A stretch of DNA of 64,000 nucleotides from Ceratothoa steindachneri (lineage: Eukaryota; Arthropoda; Malacostraca; Isopoda; Cymothoidae), in the NCBI GenBank assembly GCA_963969495.1, contig OZ018322.1:161190048-161254047 (forward strand), in the 5' to 3' direction. Shown piece by piece: positions 9,028-19,659 of the stretch (positions are counted from its first letter, which is position 1; every line of letters begins with the position of its first letter). The position numbers were made by a program, and so were the translations under genes. The notes below the pieces were generated by a model. The model ran no database searches, was not told the DNA's origin, and saw only the letters and a program-made list of their open reading frames with translations.

Positions 9028-11700
9028 TTGGATATTTTCTTTTTTGGTTTGGGATGATACTGTACACTTTACATAATTTAATTTCTCGTGTTGTTTCCGT
9101 TTGGTATATCAAATGTTCAAATGTATAGTAAAGATTTGTTTCCATTTAGTAAATATGCATAAATTAACATTCTGATTAATCTACATTTATATTACAGCCA
9201 GTACTTATATGCATGACGTGGGGGTCATTCTGTTTCTCTTAATTTTCTTCCTGGAGGCATTATTTCCATTTTGAATATTGAGGATTGGTGGGTCATTATT
9301 TCTGGCCCTTCATCTTCATCTTGGGATGAAACCTTGTTCTGGCTGAAAAGATTTTCATTTTAAAATATTTAATTAATACTAAATCTTCAGCATGCCTGAC
9401 CCTTTAAAATTGCTTAATTAAAGTTAAAGATATTTAATTAAAGGTTTAATAACGTCATTTTCCTTAGTCCTTTTTAATTTTTACATTGAAGTGGATGATA
9501 CAAAATATATTTTACTTAAATTTTAGCATCATTCACGAATTTACCCCTCCGTAACTCTAAAGTTCACATTTATGGTTTGTCAGTAACCTTAGGAAATCAA
9601 AACATATGTGGAGGATAATAAAACTAGGCTACTACATTAAAAGAAAATCAAATTTTTAAACTACATTTTTCTCTCCTTACATGAAACCAAGCACTTCAAT
9701 TTATATAGATTTAGTGACGACAGTAAGAAGTTATCTGGCACTTATTACGTTCGGTAATCAGGGCAAATTTGCGACCAGCGCAAGCAAAGGAATGAGCTGT
9801 TAGGATCACACCATACAATGGTCGAAATAAGGGATGTGAAAAGGAATTATAATGCTGATTGACATCCTAAAACTAGGATCACCTCTGTTACGCCATCGTG
9901 AAAAAAAAGAACGCGCATACAAAAATAAGAAAAATATTTGTATTTAAATGCGACAACCCTTGAGTAAGACTTAGAAGTTTCGGAAAGATCTACATGATTA
10001 GTAGTAAAAATGCGTGGAAGGCACATTGTCTAATAGTGTTTAGCACCTAAAGTCTCCTCTTTTGTCTACTCGTGATATGAGCACACATTCCCACCTCCCC
10101 ACTACTTTAACAAAGAACCTCAAGTCCAAATATTCCGGCTGAAATGTTTCGGATAAGGTTGCATTTAAATAAATAAAAGGAATTCATACATTTCAATTGC
10201 ATCGTATTTTAGATATTTCAAAAAGAGTTTTAAGAAGGCTTGTACTTTTATTAGGCTTTCCACATGTAATTAACAATTGCTTGCAAACCTACGCGAATAT
10301 ATTCATAGACATAGTCTTCCTATAAAAAACTCTTCCTAGGAAGACGAGGCAAATTAAGTCAATATTATTTGTTTGAAGAATTTGATTCAAAGCGTAAATA
10401 TCGTGGTGCATATTAAAGTTAATGAAATTTATACCTTGAAATTTCAAACTATTTAGCGAAATAGAATTGTTACAATTTTAAATGGAACGAGATTGTCGGA
10501 ATTAATTACACGATACGTGTAACATTATATTTGCCTACAATGTTTAGATGGCTTTACTTTTAAAGAGATTGTATGGAAACCCTGTACGGTTTAAGGATAA
10601 GCCTTTTCTTGCGGTGCTTTATTAGACAACGCACAAACATCAAATTGAAGTAATTGCTTTCTTATTGTACAAGTTTTACAACCTACTCTTATCTAGAAAT
10701 GTTTTCTTAATTCTTTGACTTTAAAGCAGTGCATAATGTTTTCATGAATGAGGTTTCTCAATTCTAGATAATGATTATATGCATTTGTGTCAGGTTGGTT
10801 GAATTTTAGATTTATACTATAAAACCCTTTGCATTAAACTCATTTTATGATATTTCGTATAATTATGATAGTAATTGAAATCGTGGTTATTTTTTATATA
10901 TCTTCAACGTAAAAAAGAGTCAGAGAGGGTTTAATTTTTTTAAATTGTAATGATCTATACGACAAAAGAGGAGCAAGATCAATTTTGTTAAATGTTTTAA
11001 GAGTAAGAAAAAAATCAGAGGAATTTAAAGAGGGGAGACAAAGTTTTTTTCATGCATACAGAGACTGGATAAAGTAATTTCGTTTTGTTATCTGTGCTTA
11101 ATTTATGGATTGCTCTGATAATCTATGTACTTAGAAGGTTAGTGGTAAACCTTTTGAGGGTGAGAACAGTTTTAATCTTGAAATTAAGGTGTATACTAGT
11201 ATGCATAGTGATGCAAATTTTCTACGAGTTATATCTTACAAATCATAGAAGATCAGTTGGTGAGTGGCAATAAATGGTTAAACTCGTGCAAAAATGCAAG
11301 TAGAGATCAGCTAATTAAAGGGAGAAATAATTAAACTTTAATCTAGAACAAAAATCTTCTTACTTAATTATTTGCAGCGGTAGACAAACGTCGGTGAAAA
11401 TTTTAAATAGATTGCAGAGTAGTTTAATTGGTTTTTATAACCGTCAACGTTAGGATATGTCTCGTTTGGAGCAAATTTCTTTCTCAAGTGAACAAGTGCT
11501 TTCGGTGTGCGTATTTTGAGTTCCTCATAACTCGTCGATACGCAAGCCTCCCCATCTTTCACACACACAAGTGTTTTCCCGAGCGTAAAGTTTGGGTCAA
11601 TATATTCTTTTATATTCTATCGAGTGCGTGAAGTTTTCTTTAGTTTTTTTTGGTGAGGAAGTTAGAATGTCGTCGTTTGACATTTAATACAGAAAGACAA
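9028..11700. other. AT-rich spacer, no recognised gene
   Basis: About 2.7 kb of AT-rich sequence with only short ORFs. The 5' LTR of element B would be expected in its right half, but nothing resembling the LTR at 17526-18692 was seen. The part from 11370 may be the untranslated leader of element B, though no primer binding site was identified. Confidence 0.5.
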
Positions 11701-11739
11701 TCTTTAGGAATAAGTAGGAGAGAATTAATGTCTTACATA

Positions 11740-12720
11740 CTGACAGAAGAAAGGACTGTGAGAAAAGAAACAAAAGAAAGAGAAAAAGAATAAAAAGAAA
11801 GAGTTAAATAAGAAAATGAGAGAGAAAAATAAAACAAAGAAAGAAAAGAGAAAGAGAGAGAAGTATGGAACAGAATTCTGGCACATAGAATCAAAATCGA
11901 GAAAATGAGGAATGAGGGTCTATCAATCACCTCGGAACCATCAACTCATCAACAGTCGTCCGTTACATTACCCGCATTTAAAGATGAGGAAGACTTTGCC
12001 TCCTACTTAACTCCTTTTGAAAAGATTTTTGAAGTCAACAACTAGAAAATTGAGTAGGACGGTGTAACAAGGTTGTTGCAACTTTGTCTCGCTACCCTCT
12101 AAAGCAACCATCGATTACTCCACGTTAAAGGCAGAATTGTTCTCTGCCTGTTAAATAACTCCCGACTTCTATCGAGTTAAGTTCAGGCAGAGTTGTATTT
12201 AACCCAAACAGACTTTTTAACAATTTGTGTTTACTCTTCCAAGACTCCTAAATTTTGGCTAGACGCCTCGTAAGTACTCCATGATTACAACGCCCTCATT
12301 GATTTCCTCCTGCAGGACCAATTTTTAAGATATTTTCCTTCAGAAATACGATCCTACATCAAGGACAAAAGATGTAACAACTTTAAGGAATGTTTAGAAG
12401 TGGTTGACGTATTTGCCGCCAGCAATAATTGTTATCGCAACGAAGCAAAGAAAATAAAACCCATGTCCACCAAGTCGCATTTTCAGAAGCGCCCCTTCTT
12501 CCCTCAAAATAAAGGAAAATATGTCCAGATAATCAGCTCGGTTAAGTCAAAACTAAAGCAACTGCCCACCAAACAGGAAAATCGGGCGTTTTCTTCCAAT
12601 ATCCCTCTGTCATCAGTCCCCAGAAGAAACATCGAGTGTTTTACGTGTGGAGCTAATGGACACGTTTAATACAATTGCTCTCAGAAAACCCAGCTGGGAA
12701 ACAACTTCTCACACCAGCTA
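11740..12720 (+). pseudogene. Gag of element B
   Basis: A Lys/Glu/Arg-rich stretch (11740-11880) precedes a capsid region. The first block contains TLPAFKDEEDFASYL. The second, SCAN-like block contains FWLDAS, YNALIDFLLQDQFLRYFPSEIRSYIKDKR and FKECLEVVDVFAAS. The zinc knuckle at 12636-12680 reads CFTCGANGHV, then a stop, then YNC, so it is CX2CX4HX4C interrupted by one nonsense codon. Domain order and motifs match element G at 37367-38460. Stops and a frameshift around 12040-12240 break the capsid. Confidence 0.75.
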
Positions 12721-12799
12721 AATCAGGTGAGTGCAAAGCCCACTCAGCCCACTGCGCCTGCAGAATCCTGGACCTCATCAAGTGAACCCAGTCCGTCTG

Positions 12800-13130
12800 G
12801 CCACCCGATAAATTTTTATTGAATAAAAGTAACCCTAAGAGCCTCCGGTTCAAATTAGGTGCAGTAAATGGATGCCGTATCTATACCATCGTCCTAGATA
12901 CAGGGTTCACCTGTAATGTGGTGTTGAATAAGTTACTTCCACCAGTAGGAACGGATCACGATCGTTTCGCCATCGTCCTTGACTATCTTGACGTGCTAAT
13001 ATGTTCCTCATACTAAAGTGCCACATCGATTGCGCCTAGTTTACCGGCTGGGCAGAAGTAGTTGTGGCCCAACAAAGTTCTGTGCCGTTCTAATTGGGCA
13101 GAACCCCAAGGTCTTATCGTCCTCGGTGGC
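12800..13130 (+). pseudogene. aspartic protease remnant of element B
   Basis: The block FKLGAVNGCRIYTIVLDTGFTCNVVLNKLLPPV retains the DTG active-site triad, followed by a hydrophobic segment as in retropepsins. A stop at about 13015 and a frameshift precede GRSSCGPTKFCAVLIGQNPKV, which aligns with the end of the protease region in element G (FCSVLIGQNPQV). It would process the Gag-Pol polyprotein in an active element. Confidence 0.7.
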
Positions 13131-13379
13131 TCAACCAGTGATCACCTGCTCTCAGGCTAAGAGAGATTTCGAGGCGCCCATACCCTTGGAAATTCCCGGA
13201 ACAGCAAAACCGGATTGTAGAAACTGAGGCAATGGGGACTTTTCCAAGAAACAAAAGGAATGTGAGTCCCTTCAATCCCTGTGGGCGAAAGCCCACGAAG
13301 TAACACAGGAAACAGTAAGAAGGTGCAAATTGGTAACTTTTCGGGTTTAATAATAACGTTGTCTATCGCATTTACTCCC

Positions 13380-14400
13380 ACAGAAACTAATCTGTCTCCC
13401 AGACAGTGTGCGTTCCGCTCTCATATGTGCGTCTCATACCAAAGGCCGCAAATGACAGACTTTTCGCCACACGGAAACCGCTAAGCGGATCTTTAAATAT
13501 TTTTATTGGCTATCGACCTAGTTGGTCCGTTCTACCCGCCATCTAGCGAAGAGCATATGTACATCCTAACCGCAATTGATTTCGCTTCCCTTTCAGGTTC
13601 CCAGAGGCCGTCCCACTAAAAAAGATTGATAGCGTTTCATGCGCCGAGGCGCTCATTTCAATTTTTGCCAGCGTTGGATTACCTAAGCAAATTCTGTCAG
13701 ATGGCAGCCGTAAATTTAATTGTCATTTAATGGAGCAAGTAGGGAAACTTCACATGCTAAAACCGTTATTTACCACTGCGTTCCACCCGGCAGGGAATAA
13801 AATGTGTGAGAAGTTAAAAGTAAATTTCAAGGCGATTCTACGAATGTTGTGCCTAGATCAACCGAGCGAATTGCATCGTGATCTGCCAGTGGCTCTTTCG
13901 CTTATAAGAAGATACCCTATCCTACTTTGGGATACGCTCGCATTGAATTATTATATAATAGGAATTTTCGTGTAACTCAGAGTGTTCTTAAGGAGCTCTT
14001 TACATATGTTATTTTAGACCAGGAAATACAGTCCTCGTATTCCTACTTGATAGAGCTCCCAAAAAAATTGAAAGAAAGCGCAGAGTTGACCTACTAAAAC
14101 GCCGACGTGAACCTGTCCAAGTATAAGGCATACTTCGATGGAAAATTTCCAGATCGAATGTTAAACCAGGTGAAGAATTTTGCTATTACTCCCGACGGAA
14201 ACTAACAAACCTTTGAGCCGATGGAAAGGTCCTTTTAGGATAGTTGAGAAGCGTGGCGCCGTAGACTATCTGATCGAAACTTCAAGCAGAAATAGGCTTT
14301 TCCATATAAACCTCTTCAAAAAGTTTCACGGGCGTGCAGAAATTCAACACATTGTAGCAATTAATAAAGAATCGGCCCTCGAAGGAAATTTTACCCTGTT
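13380..14400 (+). pseudogene. integrase of element B, upstream of RT
   Basis: The DDE core is recognisable in order. AIDLVGPFYPP with YILTAIDFAS carries the first Asp (about 13505-13590). LPKQILSDGSRKF carries the second (about 13680-13712). AFHPAGNKMCEKLK carries the Glu (about 13780-13820). A frameshift separates the first part from the second. A C-terminal GPY/F-like domain follows (LSRWKGPFRIVEKRGAVDYLI, 14208-14275, then LFHINLFKKFHGR), with frame breaks between 13975 and 14180. The protein would insert the cDNA into the host genome. Its place before the RT is the key point of this element. Confidence 0.8.
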
Positions 14401-14499
14401 TCACCTGGGGATTATTGAAAATGCCTGCGTCGAGCAAGATGAAGATTACCTATTTTCCGTGCGAGAGATAACGGGATCCCATCAAAGAAACTCAAAATC

Positions 14500-15235
14500 G
14501 GCGAACAATTAACACCTCGACAGAAAGCTCAGCTCCAAACCATCCTAGAGGGGTTCCGTGACGTCAACCTCTACGCACCTGGATATGCTACCCAATTCAA
14601 GTACGATATAGAGTTGACGACACAAGAAGCAGTTAGGTCTAAACCATACCCCTTACCTATCCACCTGAGGAATGAATTTAATAGAGTTTGAAAAATTATT
14701 AAAGCTGCAAATCATTGAGCCATCCAAATATGACTATTGTTCCCCCGTAGTCATGGTAAGAAAATCGGATGAGTCAAACAGAATGTGTATTGACTTTAGG
14801 AAATTGAACGCAGACACCGTGTTTGACGCGGATCCTATTCCACTAATTCACCAAAATCTGCACCTGTTCGAACGGGTGAAATATATTTCAGAACTGGATT
14901 TATGCAAAGCGTATTATAAGATTCCTCTGAAGGACAGTGTAAAGAGATTTACGGCATTTCCTACCGGAAGGGAGGTAATGCATTTTAAAAAGCTTCCTTT
15001 GGGCCTTGTACCACCTGCAACCCTTTGATGAGACAGATTTTAGACGGTTTTTCTAAAGTGTTCTTCTATTTTGATAACATATATGTTGTCGCGAACGATT
15101 GGGAAACCCACCTGACTGACCTTCATTCTCTAATACAAAGGTTGAGAAGCCACAACCTTACTATCGAGCCAAACAAGTGTCATTTTGCATTCGACACAAT
15201 CAACTACTTGGGATTCCGCATAGAAAACTAACGAT
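14500..15235 (+). pseudogene. reverse transcriptase of element B
   Basis: The leader (IGEQLTPRQKAQLQTIL, then RSKPYPLPIHLR) joins directly to the integrase end. RT motifs follow: RMCIDFRKLN (14783), SELDLCKAYYKIPL with the motif A Asp (14890-14930), FKKLPLGLV (about 14984-15010), a frame break at 15020, and FFYFDNIYVV (15061-15090). In the last motif the expected second Asp of YxDD is Asn (GAT AAC, 15073-15078). The thumb part ends with PNKCHFAFDTINYLGFRIEN and a stop at 15229-15231. The D-to-N change would be expected to abolish polymerisation, and element G carries it too. Confidence 0.85.
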
Positions 15236-15299
15236 TAGCCATGCAGGAAGAAGGATCTAGAGCCATCGTGAAAATACTGCTACCCGTTAATAAATTGCA

Positions 15300-16389
15300 A
15301 TTTTAGCAGAAAAAGGTCGAAAGGCGACCACGTGCCCTTCTGTACCCACGTGGTCCTGAGACTACCGCATGGTGCTTTGAAAGCATAGCTGAACCAGGGT
15401 GAGGGTACAGCCTACGCCGTTATCACGCCCCAGCTGTACTTGCTTAGAGACCGAATTCATCGTCTCCCATGGCCACTTTTCAGCCAACAATCCTTCATTC
15501 CGTCATAAGATCGAATTCCGTTTAACATTCCACGCAAAAGTTATTACAATTTCCCCCCTCCCACCCGAAAGAGTCGACTTACTTTCCCCAAAATCTTACG
15601 TGTGTGTGGATGCGGCCGCTAAAGCCACTAAAAGCCACCTCACCAGGCGTCTATATAATCCTTCGACTGAGTTTAGGAAAGAACACTAATAGAGTTCCCA
15701 CCTACTACGGAAAACGAGCTGAAGGACTCTCGCCTAACCAATCGAAGATTTGGATTCATGAACGAAGTCTAAATCGGCATCCGTGAACTCTGCCATTGTC
15801 AATCGGCGAGTATCTGGCGAGGATTCCTATATCCGAAGGCAATCTACGAGTGCTCCCTCATCTGAAGCGAGAAGTAACCAGACTTCTCTTTTTCGCAGTC
15901 ATAGAATCGCAACTAGCCCCTCTTTTGCAAACAGCACGTAAGCAATTGTAACCGTTGCCGCCTGCAGATTGATCTAGAATCTGGCTTAACCAATCGATTC
16001 TTTCTTTGTGTGTGCGCCCCGGTTTAAAATCTCCCTTTAAATCACCGTACTGAATCCAACCTCCTTAATCCCCTAATTAATCTACCTGTATTTCGTGTAG
16101 ACAATTAACTCCATTTGTGCGAGAATTCCCCTTAAACCTAATATTTGTGTATATTTAAATATTATTTTGTTGCTAGTAAAGAAATATTTTCGTCATTATC
16201 TTTCTTTTGCAATGCCAACGCGTATCAGCTACCTGTTAATCTTTGGCAAACTTGCAAGCTTAAATATTTATTCTAAAAAGGACTTTGCAAAGTTAATAAT
16301 AAACCATAACCAGTGTACTCATAACAATTTTCCTATTCACTAACATTTTTCATCCAACTTCAGCCCAAAGCCGCAAATGTACCTACGTA

Positions 16390-16390
<1 letters not shown>
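15300..16390. mobile_element. insertion splitting element B between RT and RNase H, possibly a solo LTR
   Basis: The RT reading continues to about 15300 (AIVKILLPVNKLQF), and the connection domain restarts at about 16475 (IPPQQLRQIMGSTSFYRRF). The sequence between has no coding motif. Towards its end it has an LTR-like tail (TGTTGCTAGTAAAGAAATATT, 16171-16191) resembling the tails of LTRs A and B, and CCTACGTAC just before a (TA)n array. In element G the LTR end CTACGACA is also followed by (TA)n. No partner LTR, clear ends or target duplication were identified, so the class is tentative. Confidence 0.4.

Positions 16391-16454
<64 letters not shown>
16391..16454. repeat. (TA)n microsatellite
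   Basis: An uninterrupted TA array of about 64 bases lies at the right end of the inserted segment, directly before the RNase H part of element B. Confidence 0.95.
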
Positions 16455-16456
<2 letters not shown>

Positions 16457-17040
16457 AGATTGAGAGAGTCTGGCCATTCCACCACAGCAACTAAGGCAAA
16501 TTATGGGCTCTACCTCCTTCTACAGGAGATTTATTCCGAACTTTGCCTCGCTTCCCCCGTCCCCTTATTCGATTCTCATAAAGAAGAGAAACACCGATCG
16601 ATATGCCTGGACCTCGTCTTCAGTTGCCAACCTCAATCAACTCAAATTTATTCTAGCGTCTGCCTCGAACCTGTGGTTACTAATCCAGCCGAGCCGTTTG
16701 GCATCAAGACAAATGCTAGCAACGACGGGATAGGTTGCGTGTTATTCCAATACGGACCTAATGACGAGTGTTTCCCTATTGAATACGCTAACCGAAATCT
16801 GTTAACGCCTGAGATGAATTATGCTGTAATCGAGCACGAATTATTTATTAGAATTATTTTTTAATCGAGCACGTATTATTTATTAGGCAAAGAGTTTACA
16901 ATGAAACAGATCACAACCCACTGGCATACTTGGAAACCTAAAAAATAATAACGGTAGACTGTTGCGGTAGAGGCTATTTTTTCAGGAATTTCAATTCAAA
17001 ATTCAATATCTAAAAGGCTAAGAGAATTGTATAGCAACTT
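16455..17040 (+). pseudogene. connection and RNase H domains of element B
   Basis: GSTSFYRRFIPNFASL (16503-16550) is the conserved connection segment that follows Gypsy RTs. RNase H follows in another frame: PFGIKTNASNDGIGCVLFQY (about 16696-16755), with Asn in place of the first catalytic Asp of the TDAS motif; YAVIEHELF with the Glu region; and, after a small duplication, ETDHNPLAYLE (about 16901-16935). A 25-base unit beginning TAATCGAGCACG is tandemly duplicated at 16827-16886 and breaks the frame. Element G has the same segment order immediately after its RT. Confidence 0.75.
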
Positions 17041-17525
17041 CGTTGATTTTATCTCCAATGGAACTTAGGCCTACCTTAATACTTGTGGAATTATTTCATG
17101 TACATAGGTATAAATAATTCTCGGTCCTTGTTGGTACCCTTATTGTAAATATACGCCCCTATCTGGTGTAACCAAGGCCCGATGTACCTCTGCGGAAATG
17201 TTTGTTTTTTAATTTTTCAGTTGTTGACCATGTCTACCATGAGCTTTAGTTTTCGGTATTATTATTTTTTTTTCTTTAAGAATGTTCTTAAATGTACTTA
17301 GTCGTAGCTATACCCTAGTTGAGTTATTTATTACCTTTGGTTTCTTAGTAACGGGTGAAGATGTTTCCTTAAAATTCAGAGTGTAATTATTATTAAATAA
17401 TTGTATATATGTATTTCTTTTTTGTTTGTAATTGGTACAACTCTCGGGGGTGTACTAGGGGTACACCTTTAATTACTAATAGTTTTGATATCACTTCCTC
17501 TGCTCGTTCCATTTTGAGGAGGGAT

Positions 17526-18692
17526 GTGTGTCGAAGAAAGAGAGATCGAGTAAGCATTTTGTTTAAAGGAGTCGTTTGACACGAGATATATCGGGGTGAG
17601 CAATGCCTTACGTCCCTCGGCAAACCTCCGGCGAGATTTTCCGAGAATTTATTCGGTTCTGTTGGACCATAAAAACTCTACCGCCGAGCTATGAACGCCG
17701 AGGCGGTGAGGCATGCCTAAAATGCTTCCGTTAGCACATATAGGAGTTCCGGCGAACACATATATATTCACTGTCTAAACATTAATAGTGGAAATATTCC
17801 GTCAGAATCCACTCAAGGAAGAGTCCCGAAGACGTACACACCCCCTTGGAGAAGACCCCAGGTCGTGGTGGTGAGCTGTCTCTAGGTTCCTCTAGAGTAA
17901 GCCAGGTCCGGAAAATACAGAAAGTATTCGGCGGCCTCTTTTAAAACACCTCTGTCATCATCCACTGACGGCGCATCTTCTCGAGTGATAGAACACGGTG
18001 TCATAATGGCCCGCAGCTAGGATGCTATATTGGAACTACTGCGTCAGGATCGATGAACCCGTCCAGAAGAAGCGCACAGTCTCAGTGGCACAGGAGTTGT
18101 TCCCCACGAGTGTTTACAGGAGAATCTTTCCCCATCGAGCGTCTACAGGAGAATATTTCCCTTTTTCAGCGTGTACTTGGGGTAACTTCTCCTAGCGTCT
18201 ACTTGTGCTAACTCCCCCAAATAGTAAGATATTTACACCTTTCTTTTCCTCATCGTGTCCTTCAGAGTCATCTAGGATAAATAAAGTGAATCATTGTGGC
18301 CCCTAGGACTAGGCTTCCATTGGTAGTTTCTTTCTAAACGCAATCGGGTTAGTACTCGGACTATTTAGCCCTTGTGCCTCAGTAATTATTGATAATTTTT
18401 GATAATTCTCCCATTATTGAATTAAATATTAACTAGAGAGTGTAATTATTTTTATTATACGTTTTGTTGTGTAAGTAAAGGTTTATTTTTGCAGTCCTTG
18501 TTTAAGTCCTCCAACCACCGAATCATAATTAAATAGGACCAATCCCGGCCAACCATATTTAAAGTACTCGAATAACAAAAACCCCCGCACTCAACGAAAT
18601 TTAATTCCAATTATTATTTTGGGCTCTCGTAGTCATTCCCCGAACAAATGAAGGAGTCGAAAATATGGCGATAACTCCCTAATTCTACGACA
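17526..18692 (+). repeat. 3' LTR of element B with preceding polypurine tract
   Basis: A purine-rich run (GAGGAGGGATG, 17515-17525) precedes TGTGTCGAAGAAAGAG at 17526. The right end is TTCTACGACA at 18692, the same ending as LTRs A and G. Most of this LTR (about 17550-18692) reappears inverted at 26994-28136, which defines both ends independently. The AT-rich part near 18440-18500, with TTGTGTAAGTAAAGG, resembles the tail of the other LTRs. Whether it is strictly the 3' LTR depends on the coding remnants upstream, since no 5' LTR is visible. Confidence 0.75.
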
Positions 18693-18807
18693 CTAGGTTC
18701 TGATACTTTTGTTACTATAAATTTTAATTACTTCAATTTATGTGAGTTTTGTTTGTGTGTAGATTTTTCTGCTACGTAAGTTATAATTCATTTACTCATA
18801 TATTTAT

Positions 18808-18812
<5 letters not shown>

Positions 18813-18882
<70 letters not shown>
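18813..18882. repeat. (TA)n microsatellite
   Basis: About 70 bases of TA, 120 bases right of the LTR end of element B. ORFs giving Tyr-Ile repeats across it are artefacts. Confidence 0.95.
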
Positions 18883-18886
<4 letters not shown>

Positions 18887-19065
18887 CCGTGGGTCCATTT
18901 GCTACATGAACCTACCTCCATGCAAATGATGCCTTTTTGATATCCGTTGGCTTGGTCCCTTTTGGTATGGAAAATGCCTCATGAACAAAGATTTTGAGTT
19001 TGAAATCTCTCGCCTCGTACTGGCCGCCTTCGGTATCATTTTCCATTTCTGAATCTGTTGTGTTC

Positions 19066-19440
19066 TCAGATTCTGTGGTTTCTCTTTTTTTTGTTTCTTT
19101 GTTTTCTTATGGGATTTATTTCTTTGGTGGTTTTGGTTTCCTTTTCTTGGTCGTCGGTGGCCTTTCCTTCCTCTCCATTTGATTCTGCTGAATCCTCTGG
19201 TTCTTCTACTTCCACTAATGTGGCCCCTACTTCCAACATATCTTTGACCTGTAGTGTCTTTCCGACAGTAAAGGCATAAATAAGTGCAGGAAAGGGGTTG
19301 AGGGGGAACCACAATTTTCTTATGGCATTCTTCTCCAGTAATAACTTTAGCGTTTCGGCGAATTTTCTTGGTTGTGCTATGTGGTGCACATGAGCGAACA
19401 TAATGCACATCAAAATATAAAGACCACTTTTCTCATTCAC
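19066..19440 (-). CDS. unrecognised ORF, 124 codons, acidic/basic C-terminus
   Basis: No family was recognised. The first 65 residues are mixed hydrophobic (MNEKSGLYILMCIMF, then FAETLKLLLEKNAIRKLWFPLNP). Then come an acidic stretch (VEVEEPEDSAESNGEEG) and a Lys-rich tail, a composition unlike the transposon proteins here. A second minus-strand frame (18902-19408) overlaps it, so a frameshift or an intron could join them. Upstream on the coding strand lie two tandem copies of a segment with a CCAAT box (19470-19655). It has no duplicate in the window. It could be a host exon, a transposon accessory ORF or chance, and confidence is low. Confidence 0.3.
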   Translation of the reverse strand: MNEKSGLYILMCIMFAHVHHIAQPRKFAETLKLLLEKNAIRKLWFPLNPFPALIYAFTVGKTLQVKDMLEVGATLVEVEEPEDSAESNGEEGKATDDQEKETKTTKEINPIRKQRNKKKRNHRI

Positions 19441-19469
19441 ATTTATATTTATTTTTTGTTCTTACGACT

Positions 19470-19655
19470 CCTATGATTTAAACCTTAGTTTGTCCTTATA
19501 AAATTCCCTTAACTATGATTGGCCAATTTTGTATCCCTTATGTTGAAATAGAAAAGAAAGTAGTGCCTATGTTTTGAACGTTAGTTTATCCTTAAAACTT
19601 TCCTAAACTGTGATTGGTCAATTTTCTATCTCTTATGTTTAAGTAAAAAGTATAC
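19470..19655 (-). promoter_or_regulatory. two tandem 96-bp copies, each with an inverted CCAAT box
   Basis: The segment CCTATGATTTAAACCTTAG...GATTGGCCAATTTT...CTTATGTT (19470-19555) is repeated with substitutions at 19566-19645 (CCTATGTTTTGAACGTTAG...GATTGGTCAATTTT...CTTATGTT). On the minus strand each copy carries a CCAATC box (19516-19521, 19611-19616). They lie upstream of the minus-strand ORF starting at 19440. Function as a promoter is inferred from motif and position only. Confidence 0.4.
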
Positions 19656-19659
19656 ATAG

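Larger units (their letters stand above)
11740..18692 (+). mobile_element. Gypsy/Ty3 retrotransposon B with Gmr1-like domain order
   Basis: Remnants occur on one strand in the order gag (11740-12720), protease (12800-13130), integrase (13380-14400), RT (14500-15235), RNase H (16455-17040), polypurine tract and LTR (17510-18692). Integrase before RT is the reverse of ordinary Gypsy elements and matches the Gmr1-like group. The integrase C-terminus runs within a few dozen codons into the RT N-terminal leader, so they belong to one element and not to a chance juxtaposition. A 1.1-kb insertion separates RT from RNase H. Many stops and frameshifts make it inactive, and no 5' LTR was found. Confidence 0.8.
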
